This document shows, piece after piece, positions 8,920-17,360 of a DNA stretch of 64,000 nt. The number at the start of each line of letters is the position of its first letter. Position 1 is the stretch's first letter. Source of the DNA: Anaerolineae bacterium (GTDB lineage: Bacteria; Chloroflexota; Anaerolineae; Aggregatilineales; Phototrophicaceae); the NCBI GenBank assembly GCA_026645945.1, contig JAPKMO010000003.1:1-64000 (forward strand), given 5' to 3'. The position numbers and the translations under genes were made by a program. The notes under the pieces were generated by a model. It saw only the letters and a program-made list of their open reading frames with translations, did not search any database and had not been told where the DNA came from.

Positions 8920-9831
8920 TTAATTCCCTCTGCCGACCAGATCAAGGAAGATGTCTTCCAGCGTCATGGCGACCGGGCGCAGTTCCAGCAGCCGGCAGCC
9001 AGCGTGCAGCACCGCGTCGGAAAGGGCAGCGCGCATGTCACTGCTGGCGCGCACAGCGAAACCATCCCCCTGGCGCTCAACCGACTCAATGCCGGGAATT
9101 TCCCGCAGCAGCCGCGCAGCGGCTTCTTTTCCCAGGCCGCCGATTTCGACGTACAGCGCCACGCCGGGCTGAAGCTGCGCGCGCAGCGTTTGGGGCGTGC
9201 CTTGCGCAATGATGCGGCCTTTGTTGATGATAACTACCCGGTCGCAGACCTGTTCGGCTTCCGACAGGATGTGCGTGCTGAACAGGACGGTATGGTTTTT
9301 GCCCAGTTCGCGCACGCTTTCGCGGACTTCGATAACTTGCTGCGGGTCAATGCCGATGGTCGGCTCGTCCAGGATGACGACTTCCGGGTTGTGGACGAGC
9401 GCCTGCGCCAGCCCAAGCCGCTGGCGCAGCCCTTTTGATAGGTTGCGGATCAATGTATTGCGCCGGTCGGCGAGGTTGACGCGCTCCAGCACGGCGTCCA
9501 CCTGGGCGCGGGGACGGGTCACGCCGCGCAGTTTAGCCCAGAAGGTGATGTAGCCGCTCACGGTCATATCCGGGTAAACCGGCACGCGCTCCGGCAGATA
9601 GCCCACGCGCCGGCGGACTTCCAGCGAGTCGGCCATCACGTCGTAACCGGCAATGCGGGCCGTGCCGCCGGTGGGCGGCATAAAACCGGTCAAAATACGC
9701 ATGGTGGTGGTTTTGCCCGCACCGTTCGGCCCCAGCAGGCCGACGACTTCGCCTGGATGGGCTTCAAACGAGATCGCGTCTACAGCCAGATAACTGCCGT
9801 AGCGTTTGGTCAACTCGTGGACTTCAATCAT
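8920..9831 (-). CDS. ABC transporter ATP-binding protein (GldA-like)
   Basis: The 303-residue ATPase has Walker A GPNGAGKTTT (about 34-43), a Q-loop region, signature LSKGLRQRLGLAQALVHNP, Walker B VVILDEPTIGIDP and an H-loop (FSTHILSEAEQVCD). A C-terminal extension of about 80 residues is typical of ATPases that drive ABC-2 permeases. It is the first gene of the four-gene operon and energises the GldF-like permease. The signature has LSKGL in place of the commoner LSGGQ, as in many GldA/CcmA-type proteins. Confidence 0.9.
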   Translation of the reverse strand: MIEVHELTKRYGSYLAVDAISFEAHPGEVVGLLGPNGAGKTTTMRILTGFMPPTGGTARIAGYDVMADSLEVRRRVGYLPERVPVYPDMTVSGYITFWAKLRGVTRPRAQVDAVLERVNLADRRNTLIRNLSKGLRQRLGLAQALVHNPEVVILDEPTIGIDPQQVIEVRESVRELGKNHTVLFSTHILSEAEQVCDRVVIINKGRIIAQGTPQTLRAQLQPGVALYVEIGGLGKEAAARLLREIPGIESVERQGDGFAVRASSDMRAALSDAVLHAGCRLLELRPVAMTLEDIFLDLVGRGN

Positions 9832-9900
9832 AAGCGCGCATTCTCGCCAGGGACAGATTAAACAATCTGGCCCTATTAAATCAACAGAGTCAGCTTATAA

Positions 9901-9981
9901 ACCAGACAGTAGGTTTAAGCTGGCAGTGGGCTTAAGCTGGCAGTGGGCTTAAGCTGGCAGTGGGCTTAAGCCCACTGTCTG
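9901..9981. repeat. 17-bp tandem repeat ending in a perfect CTTAAG palindrome (copy 2)
   Basis: Three exact copies of the 17-mer CTGGCAGTGGGCTTAAG run from 9920 to 9970, preceded by a diverged unit (CAGACAGTAGGTTTAAG, 9903-9919). They are followed by CCCACTGTCTG, which makes 9958-9977 a perfect 20-bp palindrome. The array lies between the ABC operon start (9831) and the end of the HEAT gene (10070). The repeated half-arm looks like slippage or repeated addition of one side of the dispersed palindrome seen at 33433-33452. Confidence 0.85.
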
Positions 9982-10069
9982 TTGAACACCAATTCACCAG
10001 CATCCTACCGCTATCGCAGGGCAGCGTCAAGCAAGTGTTTGTTTTTATAGACAAAGCCTATCAAGACGA

Positions 10070-11218
10070 TCATGCGCAGGGTGTGCCGGCGGCGTGCGCC
10101 CTGGCGCGGTTGGCGACGATTTCGTCGGCGGCTTTTTTCACCCGTTCGTCGGCGCTTTTAAGCGCGTCTTGCAGGATGGTTTCGGCGGCCTTCCAACTGG
10201 CGGAAGCCGGGTTTTCATCCATCAGGCTGTTGGATACACGGACGATCTGCGCTTTTACCAGGCTGTCTGTTTCCAGCATATAGGCGCGCCTGAGAATATC
10301 GGGCGTGCGCCGGTGGCGCATCCAGGCCAGCGGCCAGGTGGCGGCCAGCCGCACCTGCGGCATGTCGTCCAGCAGCGCCGTCTCCAGGGCGTCAATCATC
10401 AGGTCAACGGCGTTGGTTTTAGCAACATCAATTTTGAGGTAGTTGGTGGCATGGAAGAAACCCTTAAGCACCTGTTCCCGCGTGATGCCGCTGGTGCGCC
10501 CGATGACGCCGGAAAGCTCCTCCAGCCAGGATTCGCCCGCCAGTTCCAGCAGGCTGAGGGTGGCGGCGTATTTCACGTCCGGCTCCGGGTCGTTCATGGC
10601 ATTGCGGACGACCGGCATGGCGTCCGGCGTGTCGTTCTGCCCCAGCGCCTCCAGGGCCTTGATGCGTACTTCCGGGTCCTGGGCTTCCAGCACCACTTTT
10701 AAGACGGGGACGGCTGCCGCATCTTGGCTTTCGCGCAGGCCCCAGGCCGCCGCCGCGCGCACGTTGTCTTCTTCGTTTTTAAGCACCTCAACCATAAGCT
10801 GGTAGGCGTTCAGGTCGCGCAGGTCGCACAGGGCGTAGATGGCCGCCTCGCGCACCCGCGAGTCGCTGTCCTTCAGCGCGTGGCGGATGAGCGGCTCGGC
10901 GGCGAACCAGGAGAAGCCGTACAGGTGGCGGGCTGCCGTCGCCCGCGTGCGCGGTTCGCCGGTTTTCAGGGCATCCTCCAACACCAGGCGGGCGTCGCGG
11001 TCGGCCCGGCGGCCGAGCATTTTGGCGGCGTTGTAACGCACGAAAAAGTCTTCGTTCCGCAGCATGACCGCCGCCGCTTCCAGCGAGATCGCTTCTGGCG
11101 GCAGGATGTTCAGCATCGTCGCCAGGCTGCGCGGGTTAAGCCGCCGTTTTCCCTGTCTGGTTTTGGCGGTCGCCAGGCGGGGTTCGCGTCCGGTAATTGG
11201 TGTATCGGTGGTGGACAT
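10070..11218 (-). CDS. HEAT-repeat protein
   Basis: The 382-residue protein is made of about nine HEAT-like helical pairs, for example ARLVLEDALKTGEPRTRATAARH, DSDSRVREAAIYALCDL, NEEDNVRAAAAWGLRES and AQDPEVRIKALEALGQND. Such alpha-solenoids serve as protein-binding scaffolds; no catalytic motif is visible. It starts 10 bases after the stop of the Hsp70-like gene, so the two are almost certainly one transcript, which suggests a partner or cofactor role for that chaperone. The N-terminus (TAKTRQGKRRLNPRSLATML) is basic. Confidence 0.85.
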   Translation of the reverse strand: MSTTDTPITGREPRLATAKTRQGKRRLNPRSLATMLNILPPEAISLEAAAVMLRNEDFFVRYNAAKMLGRRADRDARLVLEDALKTGEPRTRATAARHLYGFSWFAAEPLIRHALKDSDSRVREAAIYALCDLRDLNAYQLMVEVLKNEEDNVRAAAAWGLRESQDAAAVPVLKVVLEAQDPEVRIKALEALGQNDTPDAMPVVRNAMNDPEPDVKYAATLSLLELAGESWLEELSGVIGRTSGITREQVLKGFFHATNYLKIDVAKTNAVDLMIDALETALLDDMPQVRLAATWPLAWMRHRRTPDILRRAYMLETDSLVKAQIVRVSNSLMDENPASASWKAAETILQDALKSADERVKKAADEIVANRARAHAAGTPCA

Positions 11219-11228
11219 CTTCGCCTCC

Positions 11229-12830
11229 CTAACGCAGCGCGGCTATTACGACGTCGTTCAACAGGATTTTGCCGGTTTCCAGATCGGTGACTTTCAATCG
11301 CAGCTGGCGGCGGTCATCAACGGAAAATTCGGCCTTCAGGCGGTCTTCGTCCGGCACGCCGGGCGGATTTAGCACCGCCAGCACTTCGGCAGAGCGGCCT
11401 GCGTTGAGAGGGATGATTTGCTGGTCGCCCTCGTTGGCCTGGGCGACAAAAACAGCCTGGCCGTCTTCGTACTGCACTTCGATCATGGCGACCGAGTCGG
11501 TGTCTATCTCACCGATCACGAATTCGATTTCGCGCTGGTCGGTGTGCGCCGCGCCCAGGATCACTTCAATCGGCTGTTCGGTGGGGTAGCGGCTGCCCAT
11601 CGGGATAATTTCGTCGTAGGCGTGCCTGCCGGTTTCCGGGTTGAGGTAGCGCAGGCCGTAGCTGTGGGCCAGGTAATCTTCCAGGCCGTAACCCGCCGCC
11701 ACCTGGAGCGCCCCCTCAGCGACGGAGGTGAAGGGTTTGTCGGCATACACCGCCGTTTGTTTAAAATACTGGCCCAGTGTGCGCTGGACGGAAGGCATCA
11801 ATGACGTGCCGCCGACCATCAGCACATAATGAATATCTTCCTTGAAGATGCCGCGCTGGTGGGCGACGTGCATCACTTTGTCCACCACGCGGCGCAGGGC
11901 GTTGTAGAAGCCGTTGGTTTCCAGCAGGCTTTCCAGTTCTTCCCGCGTGATGGTGACGGTGTGGGACTTTCCCGCTGCCTCGAAGGCGATGTCGGCGCTT
12001 TGGTCGGTTGAGAGGGCGATTTTCGCCAGCTCGCAGCGTGTCAGCAGGGGGGCGTAGGCGTTCCCCAGTTCCTTTGGAGTCAGGTTAACGCGCTTCAAAA
12101 CCTCGGTCAGCAGCCACTGGTCAATGTCGCTGCCGCCGATGACGCGCCCGGCTTTGGCGATCACCCTGGCGGCGTGCTGTCCGCTGCTGCCCTTGAGCAG
12201 TTTTTGCAGGATGCCGCCGGTTTTTTCCCGGCTTTCGGGGAGCTGCACCATCGAAAGGTCGAGCGTGCCGCCGCCGAAGTCGAAAACCAGCACCACTGCG
12301 CCGGGTTTGGTGACGGCATAACCCAGGGCAGCGGCGGTGGACTCGTCCACGATGCGGATTTTTTCCGGCGCGATTTGGTCAATGACGCCATTGAGCCAGG
12401 CCAGATAACCCTCGAATGAGGCGACCGGCGCGGTCAGCACTAGTTGTTCGATGTCGTTTTCACCGCCGGGCAGCGCGGCAATGAGGCTGCGGATAAAACT
12501 GCGCCCGGCGTCTCGATCTGCCCAGAATGCGCCGTCAATTTGGCGGGCTTCCGGCGCGGGGGTGCTGACGATGCCGCGTTTAAAGTTGCGGAACAGCCGG
12601 TTGTCCCGCTGCTGGTCGAACGCCTGATCGCGCACCTGCTGGCCGAGCGTGACTTTCTGCTGCTGTCCATCGTTGACGTATAAAAGCGACGGAATGATGG
12701 CCGGTCGCCCATCGGCCATGCCGTCGTGCAGCCCTTCCAGGGCGACGACTTCTGCCACGCCGGAGTCGTCGTTCCAACGCGCTACGACGGTGTTGGTCGT
12801 GCCGAAGTCAATGGAAAATTTATGACCCAT
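11229..12830 (-). CDS. Hsp70/DnaK-like ATPase with short C-terminus
   Basis: The 533-residue protein has the actin-like ATPase motifs of Hsp70: phosphate-1 IDFGTTNTVVARW (about 5-17), phosphate-2 VLVFDFGGGTLDLSMV (about 178-193), RVIGGSDIDQWLL, and adenosine motif VLMVGGTSLMPSVQRTL (about 335-350). The nucleotide domain is followed by a beta-rich region of about 150 residues, but the helical lid and EEVD-type tail of DnaK (about 610-640 residues) are missing. It is therefore an Hsp70-like protein and not housekeeping DnaK. No dnaJ or grpE is adjacent; the HEAT protein is its operon partner. Confidence 0.87.
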   Translation of the reverse strand: MGHKFSIDFGTTNTVVARWNDDSGVAEVVALEGLHDGMADGRPAIIPSLLYVNDGQQQKVTLGQQVRDQAFDQQRDNRLFRNFKRGIVSTPAPEARQIDGAFWADRDAGRSFIRSLIAALPGGENDIEQLVLTAPVASFEGYLAWLNGVIDQIAPEKIRIVDESTAAALGYAVTKPGAVVLVFDFGGGTLDLSMVQLPESREKTGGILQKLLKGSSGQHAARVIAKAGRVIGGSDIDQWLLTEVLKRVNLTPKELGNAYAPLLTRCELAKIALSTDQSADIAFEAAGKSHTVTITREELESLLETNGFYNALRRVVDKVMHVAHQRGIFKEDIHYVLMVGGTSLMPSVQRTLGQYFKQTAVYADKPFTSVAEGALQVAAGYGLEDYLAHSYGLRYLNPETGRHAYDEIIPMGSRYPTEQPIEVILGAAHTDQREIEFVIGEIDTDSVAMIEVQYEDGQAVFVAQANEGDQQIIPLNAGRSAEVLAVLNPPGVPDEDRLKAEFSVDDRRQLRLKVTDLETGKILLNDVVIAALR

Positions 12831-12876
12831 TGTGATAAGACCTATCGAGATGATTCAAACCGTTTTCTAATTTTCG

Positions 12877-12906
12877 ATTGTAACATCGAGAGGGACTGCC
12901 GGACAA
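12877..12906 (-). promoter_or_regulatory. Candidate promoter of the Hsp70-HEAT operon
   Basis: On the minus strand TTGTCC (12906-12901) and TACAAT (12882-12877) are 18 bases apart, 47 bases before the Hsp70-like start. No CIRCE or heat-shock inverted repeat was seen between it and the gene. Confidence 0.4.
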
Positions 12907-12938
12907 TTTAGAACGGCAAACTAAAACCGGAGGTGGCC

Positions 12939-14708
12939 TTACGACTGCGCCGGTTCGTGGCCGTTCATTTCGCCGGGGTGATAATCGTGCAGGCTGGAAC
13001 TGCCGATGAACTCGCGCAGCAGCGAGGTATCGGGAATCATGGCCTGCTGTTTGGGGGAAAGCGGGTGAACCCAGCGCAGAAACGAAAGCAGGCGTTTGGC
13101 CTCGATATGCGGCGGCGTGCCGGGTTCGACTTGCAGCAGCAGCGGCTCGGCCAGGGAGCGCAGCGCCGCCAGTTCGTAAACCAGGGCAGAGTTAAACATC
13201 ACGTCGGCGTTTTCCTGGTAGGGAAAGATGTTGCGTTTTTCGCCGTTGCGGACGCTGCCCCAGCGTTTGAGCGTTTCGGTCGCGTTATAGCCGCGATGCC
13301 GCGCGTCCCGCACGATGCGCCGCAGCAGCCGCACGTCGGTGGTTGGCACGCGGTTATGGGTGTCGGTGTTCAACTGCGTCAGCGCCGATACGTAAACGCG
13401 GAAGATTTTGTCCGGTGGGATGGCCGGTACGAGCGCCGGGTTCAGGCCGTGAATGCCCTCGATGATGATGATCTGGTTCTGTTTAAGCTGCACCTGCCGC
13501 CCCGGCATACTCCTGCCGGAGATAAAATCGAAGCGGGGCAGCTGGACGAACTGGCCGGCCATTAACTGGAGGAGCTGCTCGTTAAACAGGGGCAGATTGA
13601 TCGCCCCCAGCGCCTCGAAGTCGAATTCGCCGCTTTCGTCGCGGGGGGTTAATTCCCGGTTGACGAAATAATTGTCGAGTTCCAGCGTGAACGGGCGCAG
13701 CCCATGTGCCAGCAGTTGAATCGCCAGCCGTTTGGAAAAAGTGGTTTTGCCGGACGACGACGGCCCGGCGATCAGCACCAGCCGCGCGCCCTGTTCCGTG
13801 TGCTGCCGCTGGATTTCGCCCGCGATGGAGGCGATATGCTGTTCGTGCAGTGCCTCCGCCACCAGAATCAGCTCGTGGACGCGGTTTTCCCGCACGATGC
13901 GGTTAAGGCTGCCGATGTCCTCCACGCCCATACGTTCCAACCAGGCGTCGGCCTGCTGAAAGACCGCGCCGAGTTTGCTGTAGGCGGTGATCGGCAGCAG
14001 TTCGGTGGGATGTTCCTTGAGGGGATACTGGAGGATAAAGCCCCCGTTGATGTTGACCAGCCGGAAATAACGCAGGTAGCCGGTACACGAGAGCATGTAG
14101 CCGTAATAATAATCGTCGCGCCCGCGCAGGCTGTACAGCGTGAGGTCGTTGCGGGTGCGCTGTTCCAGCAGGCGCAGTTTGTCATCGTCGTTCCGGTCGG
14201 CGAAAAGCCGGACGGCCTCGGCCAGCGGCACGACTCGTTTGGTGATCGGGTCGTTAGTTTCGACGATCTGGCGCATGTGGGCTTCAAGCCGGGCGAGTTC
14301 CTGGTCGCCCAGCGGCTCGCGGTTGAGGATTTTACAGTAGTAACCGCCCTCCGGGACGGAATAACGCACGCTTACTTTAATGCCCGGCCACAGTTCGTCC
14401 GCTGCCGTCACCATCAGCATGACCAGCGAACGCCGGTAGATGCGCCCGCCATCGCTGCTCGCCAGCAGCACCGGCTCCAGGGTGGCGTCGCGGCGAACCG
14501 GATAAGCGAGTTCGCGCAGCGTGCCGTCCAGGATGCCGCCCATGATGAGGTCGCCGCCTTCGCCGGTTGTGCCGCCGTTGGCCGCCAGCAGAAAGGCTTC
14601 GATGGTCGCGCCGATTGGCCCTTCAAAAACACGGCCATCGCCAAACGTCACGCGGACGCTTTCGCGCGGGGGGGCGGTTTTTATAACCTGATGAACGGCG
14701 GCAGCCAT
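12939..14708 (-). CDS. TGS and ThrRS-editing-like domains fused to uridine kinase-like P-loop domain
   Basis: The 589-residue protein begins with a TGS-like segment (about 18-75, VRVTFGDGRVFEGPIGATIEAFL). A region resembling the second additional domain of threonyl-tRNA synthetase follows (about 80-270). It ends with a uridine kinase/phosphoribulokinase-type domain whose P-loop GPSSSGKTTFSKR lies at about 313-325, with TLELDNYFVNRELTP and IIIIEGIHGLNP downstream. It carries no aminoacylation core, so it is not ThrS. Proteins of this layout are annotated as nucleoside kinases; phosphorylation of uridine or cytidine is inferred. It is divergent from hpt, another nucleotide-salvage gene. Confidence 0.8.
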   Translation of the reverse strand: MAAAVHQVIKTAPPRESVRVTFGDGRVFEGPIGATIEAFLLAANGGTTGEGGDLIMGGILDGTLRELAYPVRRDATLEPVLLASSDGGRIYRRSLVMLMVTAADELWPGIKVSVRYSVPEGGYYCKILNREPLGDQELARLEAHMRQIVETNDPITKRVVPLAEAVRLFADRNDDDKLRLLEQRTRNDLTLYSLRGRDDYYYGYMLSCTGYLRYFRLVNINGGFILQYPLKEHPTELLPITAYSKLGAVFQQADAWLERMGVEDIGSLNRIVRENRVHELILVAEALHEQHIASIAGEIQRQHTEQGARLVLIAGPSSSGKTTFSKRLAIQLLAHGLRPFTLELDNYFVNRELTPRDESGEFDFEALGAINLPLFNEQLLQLMAGQFVQLPRFDFISGRSMPGRQVQLKQNQIIIIEGIHGLNPALVPAIPPDKIFRVYVSALTQLNTDTHNRVPTTDVRLLRRIVRDARHRGYNATETLKRWGSVRNGEKRNIFPYQENADVMFNSALVYELAALRSLAEPLLLQVEPGTPPHIEAKRLLSFLRWVHPLSPKQQAMIPDTSLLREFIGSSSLHDYHPGEMNGHEPAQS

Positions 14709-14781
14709 AAAATACCCCTATCGTTGAAGGTGACATTACGCATTATAAAACACATGTCGGCTAATAAGAATGGAAAGCTCG

Positions 14782-14810
14782 TGAATTTCCGGTGAACGGA
14801 GTGCTATAAT
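14782..14810 (+). promoter_or_regulatory. Extended -10 promoter of hpt
   Basis: A TGC-TATAAT extended -10 (14802-14810) with a poor -35 (TGAATT, 17-base spacing) lies 29 bases before the hpt ATG. A minus-strand TATAAT at 14747-14742 may serve the divergent kinase gene. Confidence 0.5.
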
Positions 14811-14839
14811 TCGCCCATTCACACTCAGGGGCGAATTTG

Positions 14840-15394
14840 ATGAAACCTTACGAAAAATATCTGCAAGAAATCCTGATAGACGAAACTACGCTTCAAAACC
14901 GGGTCAAACAGTTGGGCGAGCAGATTTCGTCGGATTATGCCGAACGCGGCGACCTGCTGCTCATCTGCATTTTAAAGGGCGGCATCATGTTCCTGGTAGA
15001 CCTCACCCGGCGCATCAGCATGCCGCACGAGATTGATTTCCTGGCGGTGTCCAGCTATGGGCGCGGGGCGCGTTCGTCTACCGGGAGCGTGCGGATTGAC
15101 ATGGACTTGAGCCGGCAGGTGGAAGGCCGCCATGTGCTGATCGTCGAGGATATTATTGACAGCGGCCAGACGTTACGATTCGTGATGGACGTGCTGGAAG
15201 CGCGCCGCCCGGCCAGCCTGCGTTTATGCACGCTGCTGAATAAACCCAGCCGCCGGACGGTGCAAATCCCTATAGATTACCTGGGTTTTGATATTGAGGA
15301 TAAGTTCGTTTTTGGCTACGGGCTTGATCTGGATGAAAAGTTCCGCAACCTGCCGTTTATAGCGGTTGTTAAACCGGAAATGATTTATGAATGA
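14840..15394 (+). CDS. hpt: Hypoxanthine phosphoribosyltransferase
   Basis: The 184-residue protein matches hypoxanthine-guanine phosphoribosyltransferase, which makes IMP or GMP from the free base and PRPP. The PRPP-binding loop HVLIVEDIIDSGQTL (about 104-118), the LLLICILKGGIMFLVDL strand-loop and the C-terminal VFGYGLDLDEKFRNLPFI are all present. The length fits the family. The ATG at 14840 has AGGGG about 8 bases upstream and is preferred over the TTG one codon earlier. It overlaps the CCA-enzyme gene by 8 bases. Confidence 0.93.
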   Translation: MKPYEKYLQEILIDETTLQNRVKQLGEQISSDYAERGDLLLICILKGGIMFLVDLTRRISMPHEIDFLAVSSYGRGARSSTGSVRIDMDLSRQVEGRHVLIVEDIIDSGQTLRFVMDVLEARRPASLRLCTLLNKPSRRTVQIPIDYLGFDIEDKFVFGYGLDLDEKFRNLPFIAVVKPEMIYE

Positions 15395-16895
15395 TCTGAC
15401 GCCACGCCGCCCCGGACGCCCGCTGCTGTGGCCGGATTTCATCCACGATTTGCAGGATGCGGCGCGGGAATGGCCGGCGGGCGGCGTGTTCATCGTTGGC
15501 GGCGCGGTGCGGGACGCACTGCTGTACCGCCCGCTGAAGGACGTGGACATCGCCGCAGCAGGGGATGGCATTCGTCTGGCGCGGCGCATCGCCAACATTT
15601 TCGGGGGCGATTTTTTCGTGTTGGACGCCGAGCGCGGGGTAGGGCGGGCGCTGGTCAATGTGCCGGAGGGCCATATTACCCTGGATGTAGCCGACTTGCG
15701 CGGCGGCGAGCTGGCCGCCGACCTGGCCGACCGCGATTTTACGGTCAACGCGATGGCGGTTGACCTGCGCGGCGACCTGAGCCTGCTGGTGGACCCATTG
15801 AACGGCGAGCAGGATGCCGCCCAGAAACTGTTGCGCCGCTGCCGCGAAGGCGCGGTTTTCAACGACCCGATTCGCGCCCTGCGGGCCGTGCGCCAGAGCG
15901 TGCAGTTCGGTTTTCGGATCGAGCCGGAGACGCTGCGCGAGGTGCGATCAGCGGGGCCGCGCCTGGCGGATGTGTCGCCAGAGCGGGCGCGGGACGAGTT
16001 CATCAAACTGCTGGCGCTGCCGAAGCCATCCGCCGCGCTGCGGGTGGCCGCCCAGGTTGGAGTGCTGGATGTGATCGTGCCGGAACTGACGCCGCTGCGT
16101 GGGATGCCGCAGAGCCGCCCGCACATTTACGACGGCTGGCGGCACACCCTGGCGGTCGTGGAATACCTCACCGACATCCTGGCGACCCTCAATTTTGCCC
16201 GTTCGGATAACCTTACGGCATCGTTTGGCCTGGGCATGATGGCGATTCAACTGGATCGCTACCGGCCTCAGCTTCAGGATCATATCGCCCAGGTGTGGCC
16301 GAACGAGCGCCCGCACCGCGCGCTGCTGGTGCTGGCCGCGCTGCTGCACGACATCGGCAAACCGGCTGCCGCACGCCTGGATGACGATGGACGCTGGCGT
16401 TTTTTCGGCCACGAAACAACGGGGGCGGAACTGGCCGAAAAACGCGCTGATGCCCTGCGCCTGAGCAATAACGAACGGGAGCGGCTGGCGGCGGTGGTGC
16501 GGCATCACATGCGCCCGCTGCTGCTGGACGAACCGACGCCGCGCGCGATTCACCGCTTCTGGCGCGCTGCCGGTGATGCGGGGGTGGACGTATGCCTGCT
16601 GGCGCTGGCCGATTATCTGGGCGCGCGGGGGGCAGAACTCGATCAGGATGGCTGGCTGGCGCTGGTAGACCGGGTGCGGGCGCTGCTGGGGGCGTATTAT
16701 GAACAGCGCGACCGCCTGGTATCGCCGCCGCCGCTGGTGGACGGCCACGTTTTAATGCGGACTCTGGGTTTAAAGCCCGGCCCGCTGATCGGCCAGCTTC
16801 TCGAATTTATCCGCGAAGGGCAGGCAGCGGGCGAAATTCACACAGCCGAGGATGCTCTGGAAGCCGCGCGGCAGTACGTTAAAAAACACGCCTGA
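15387..16895 (+). CDS. cca: CCA tRNA nucleotidyltransferase / poly(A) polymerase family protein with HD domain
   Basis: The 502-residue protein has the class II nucleotidyltransferase head: FIVGGAVRDALLYRPLKDVDI (about 32-52, containing the GG and DxD motifs), DRDFTVNAMA, and DPIRALRAVRQSVQFGFRIEP. An HD-type domain follows at about 310-400 (LLHDIGKPAAARLDDDGRW, then FGHETTGAELAEKRA). The family adds or repairs the 3-prime CCA end of tRNAs; without the substrate-selecting residues being tested, a poly(A) polymerase is a possible alternative. It is translationally coupled to hpt. Confidence 0.88.
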   Translation: MNDLTPRRPGRPLLWPDFIHDLQDAAREWPAGGVFIVGGAVRDALLYRPLKDVDIAAAGDGIRLARRIANIFGGDFFVLDAERGVGRALVNVPEGHITLDVADLRGGELAADLADRDFTVNAMAVDLRGDLSLLVDPLNGEQDAAQKLLRRCREGAVFNDPIRALRAVRQSVQFGFRIEPETLREVRSAGPRLADVSPERARDEFIKLLALPKPSAALRVAAQVGVLDVIVPELTPLRGMPQSRPHIYDGWRHTLAVVEYLTDILATLNFARSDNLTASFGLGMMAIQLDRYRPQLQDHIAQVWPNERPHRALLVLAALLHDIGKPAAARLDDDGRWRFFGHETTGAELAEKRADALRLSNNERERLAAVVRHHMRPLLLDEPTPRAIHRFWRAAGDAGVDVCLLALADYLGARGAELDQDGWLALVDRVRALLGAYYEQRDRLVSPPPLVDGHVLMRTLGLKPGPLIGQLLEFIREGQAAGEIHTAEDALEAARQYVKKHA

Positions 16896-16926
16896 CGCGG
16901 GGTCTGGCGCTGATAAAGCTGGCGGC

Positions 16927-17358
16927 CTACAGGTTTAACTCCTTCAAACGCTGGTTTGCGTCGTCTTCCGGCACTTCAAAGTGAATGCTCATGGTGATGG
17001 GCGTGCGCGCGCCTTCGCTCAGCGCCCGCACCATCGTTTCCGGCATGATGAGCATTCGCCCGAACGCCCGCAGCAGCGACTCATCCTTATCGTCCTTGAA
17101 CAGCTCTCGCAGGCCGCGTTTTTCGCCCCAATCGCTTTGAATGATGTGCCGGGCCAGCAGCCGCGCCAGGGACATGCGGGGCGAAAAATGCCCCCCCGCA
17201 CGCAGGAAGCCGACCGACAGTTCGGTGATGTCCACTTCCTGCCACATATCGGGCTTGGGACGCTGGAGCATGATTTCAATCGGAATCGGCGGCCCGGTGA
17301 TTTCAAAAGTTTCGATTAATTCGCTGGCGACTTGTTCGAGGCGGCTTAGATCGGTCAC
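16927..17358 (-). CDS. ImmA/IrrE-like protein lacking the HExxH metal site
   Basis: The GTG at 17358 is chosen because AGGAGA lies 7 bases upstream and the codon falls 2 bases after the rsmD stop. The 143-residue product resembles ImmA/IrrE metallopeptidases in outline: IPIEIMLQRPKPDMWQEVDI near the start and an ESLLRAFGRMLIMPETMVR segment matching the family's EExAN-x-FAxxLLMP element. The HExxH zinc helix that should sit in SLARLLARHIIQSDWG is absent. If the assignment is right it is catalytically dead and would act by binding. It is convergent with the CCA gene. Confidence 0.5.
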   Translation of the reverse strand: MTDLSRLEQVASELIETFEITGPPIPIEIMLQRPKPDMWQEVDITELSVGFLRAGGHFSPRMSLARLLARHIIQSDWGEKRGLRELFKDDKDESLLRAFGRMLIMPETMVRALSEGARTPITMSIHFEVPEDDANQRLKELNL

Positions 17359-17360
17359 GG

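Noticed and set aside
6548..9831. Gliding motility system
   Set aside because: GldA/F/G-like proteins are present, but no other gld or spr genes; such sets occur widely in non-gliding bacteria.
9901..9981. CRISPR array
   Set aside because: The 17-bp units are directly adjacent with no spacers, and no cas gene is present.
12939..14708. Threonyl-tRNA synthetase
   Set aside because: Only TGS and editing-like domains are present; class II aminoacylation motifs are missing and a kinase domain follows.
13704..14795. A 363-codon plus-strand frame opposite the nucleoside kinase gene
   Set aside because: The minus-strand gene has clear motifs (P-loop, TGS) and the plus frame has none.
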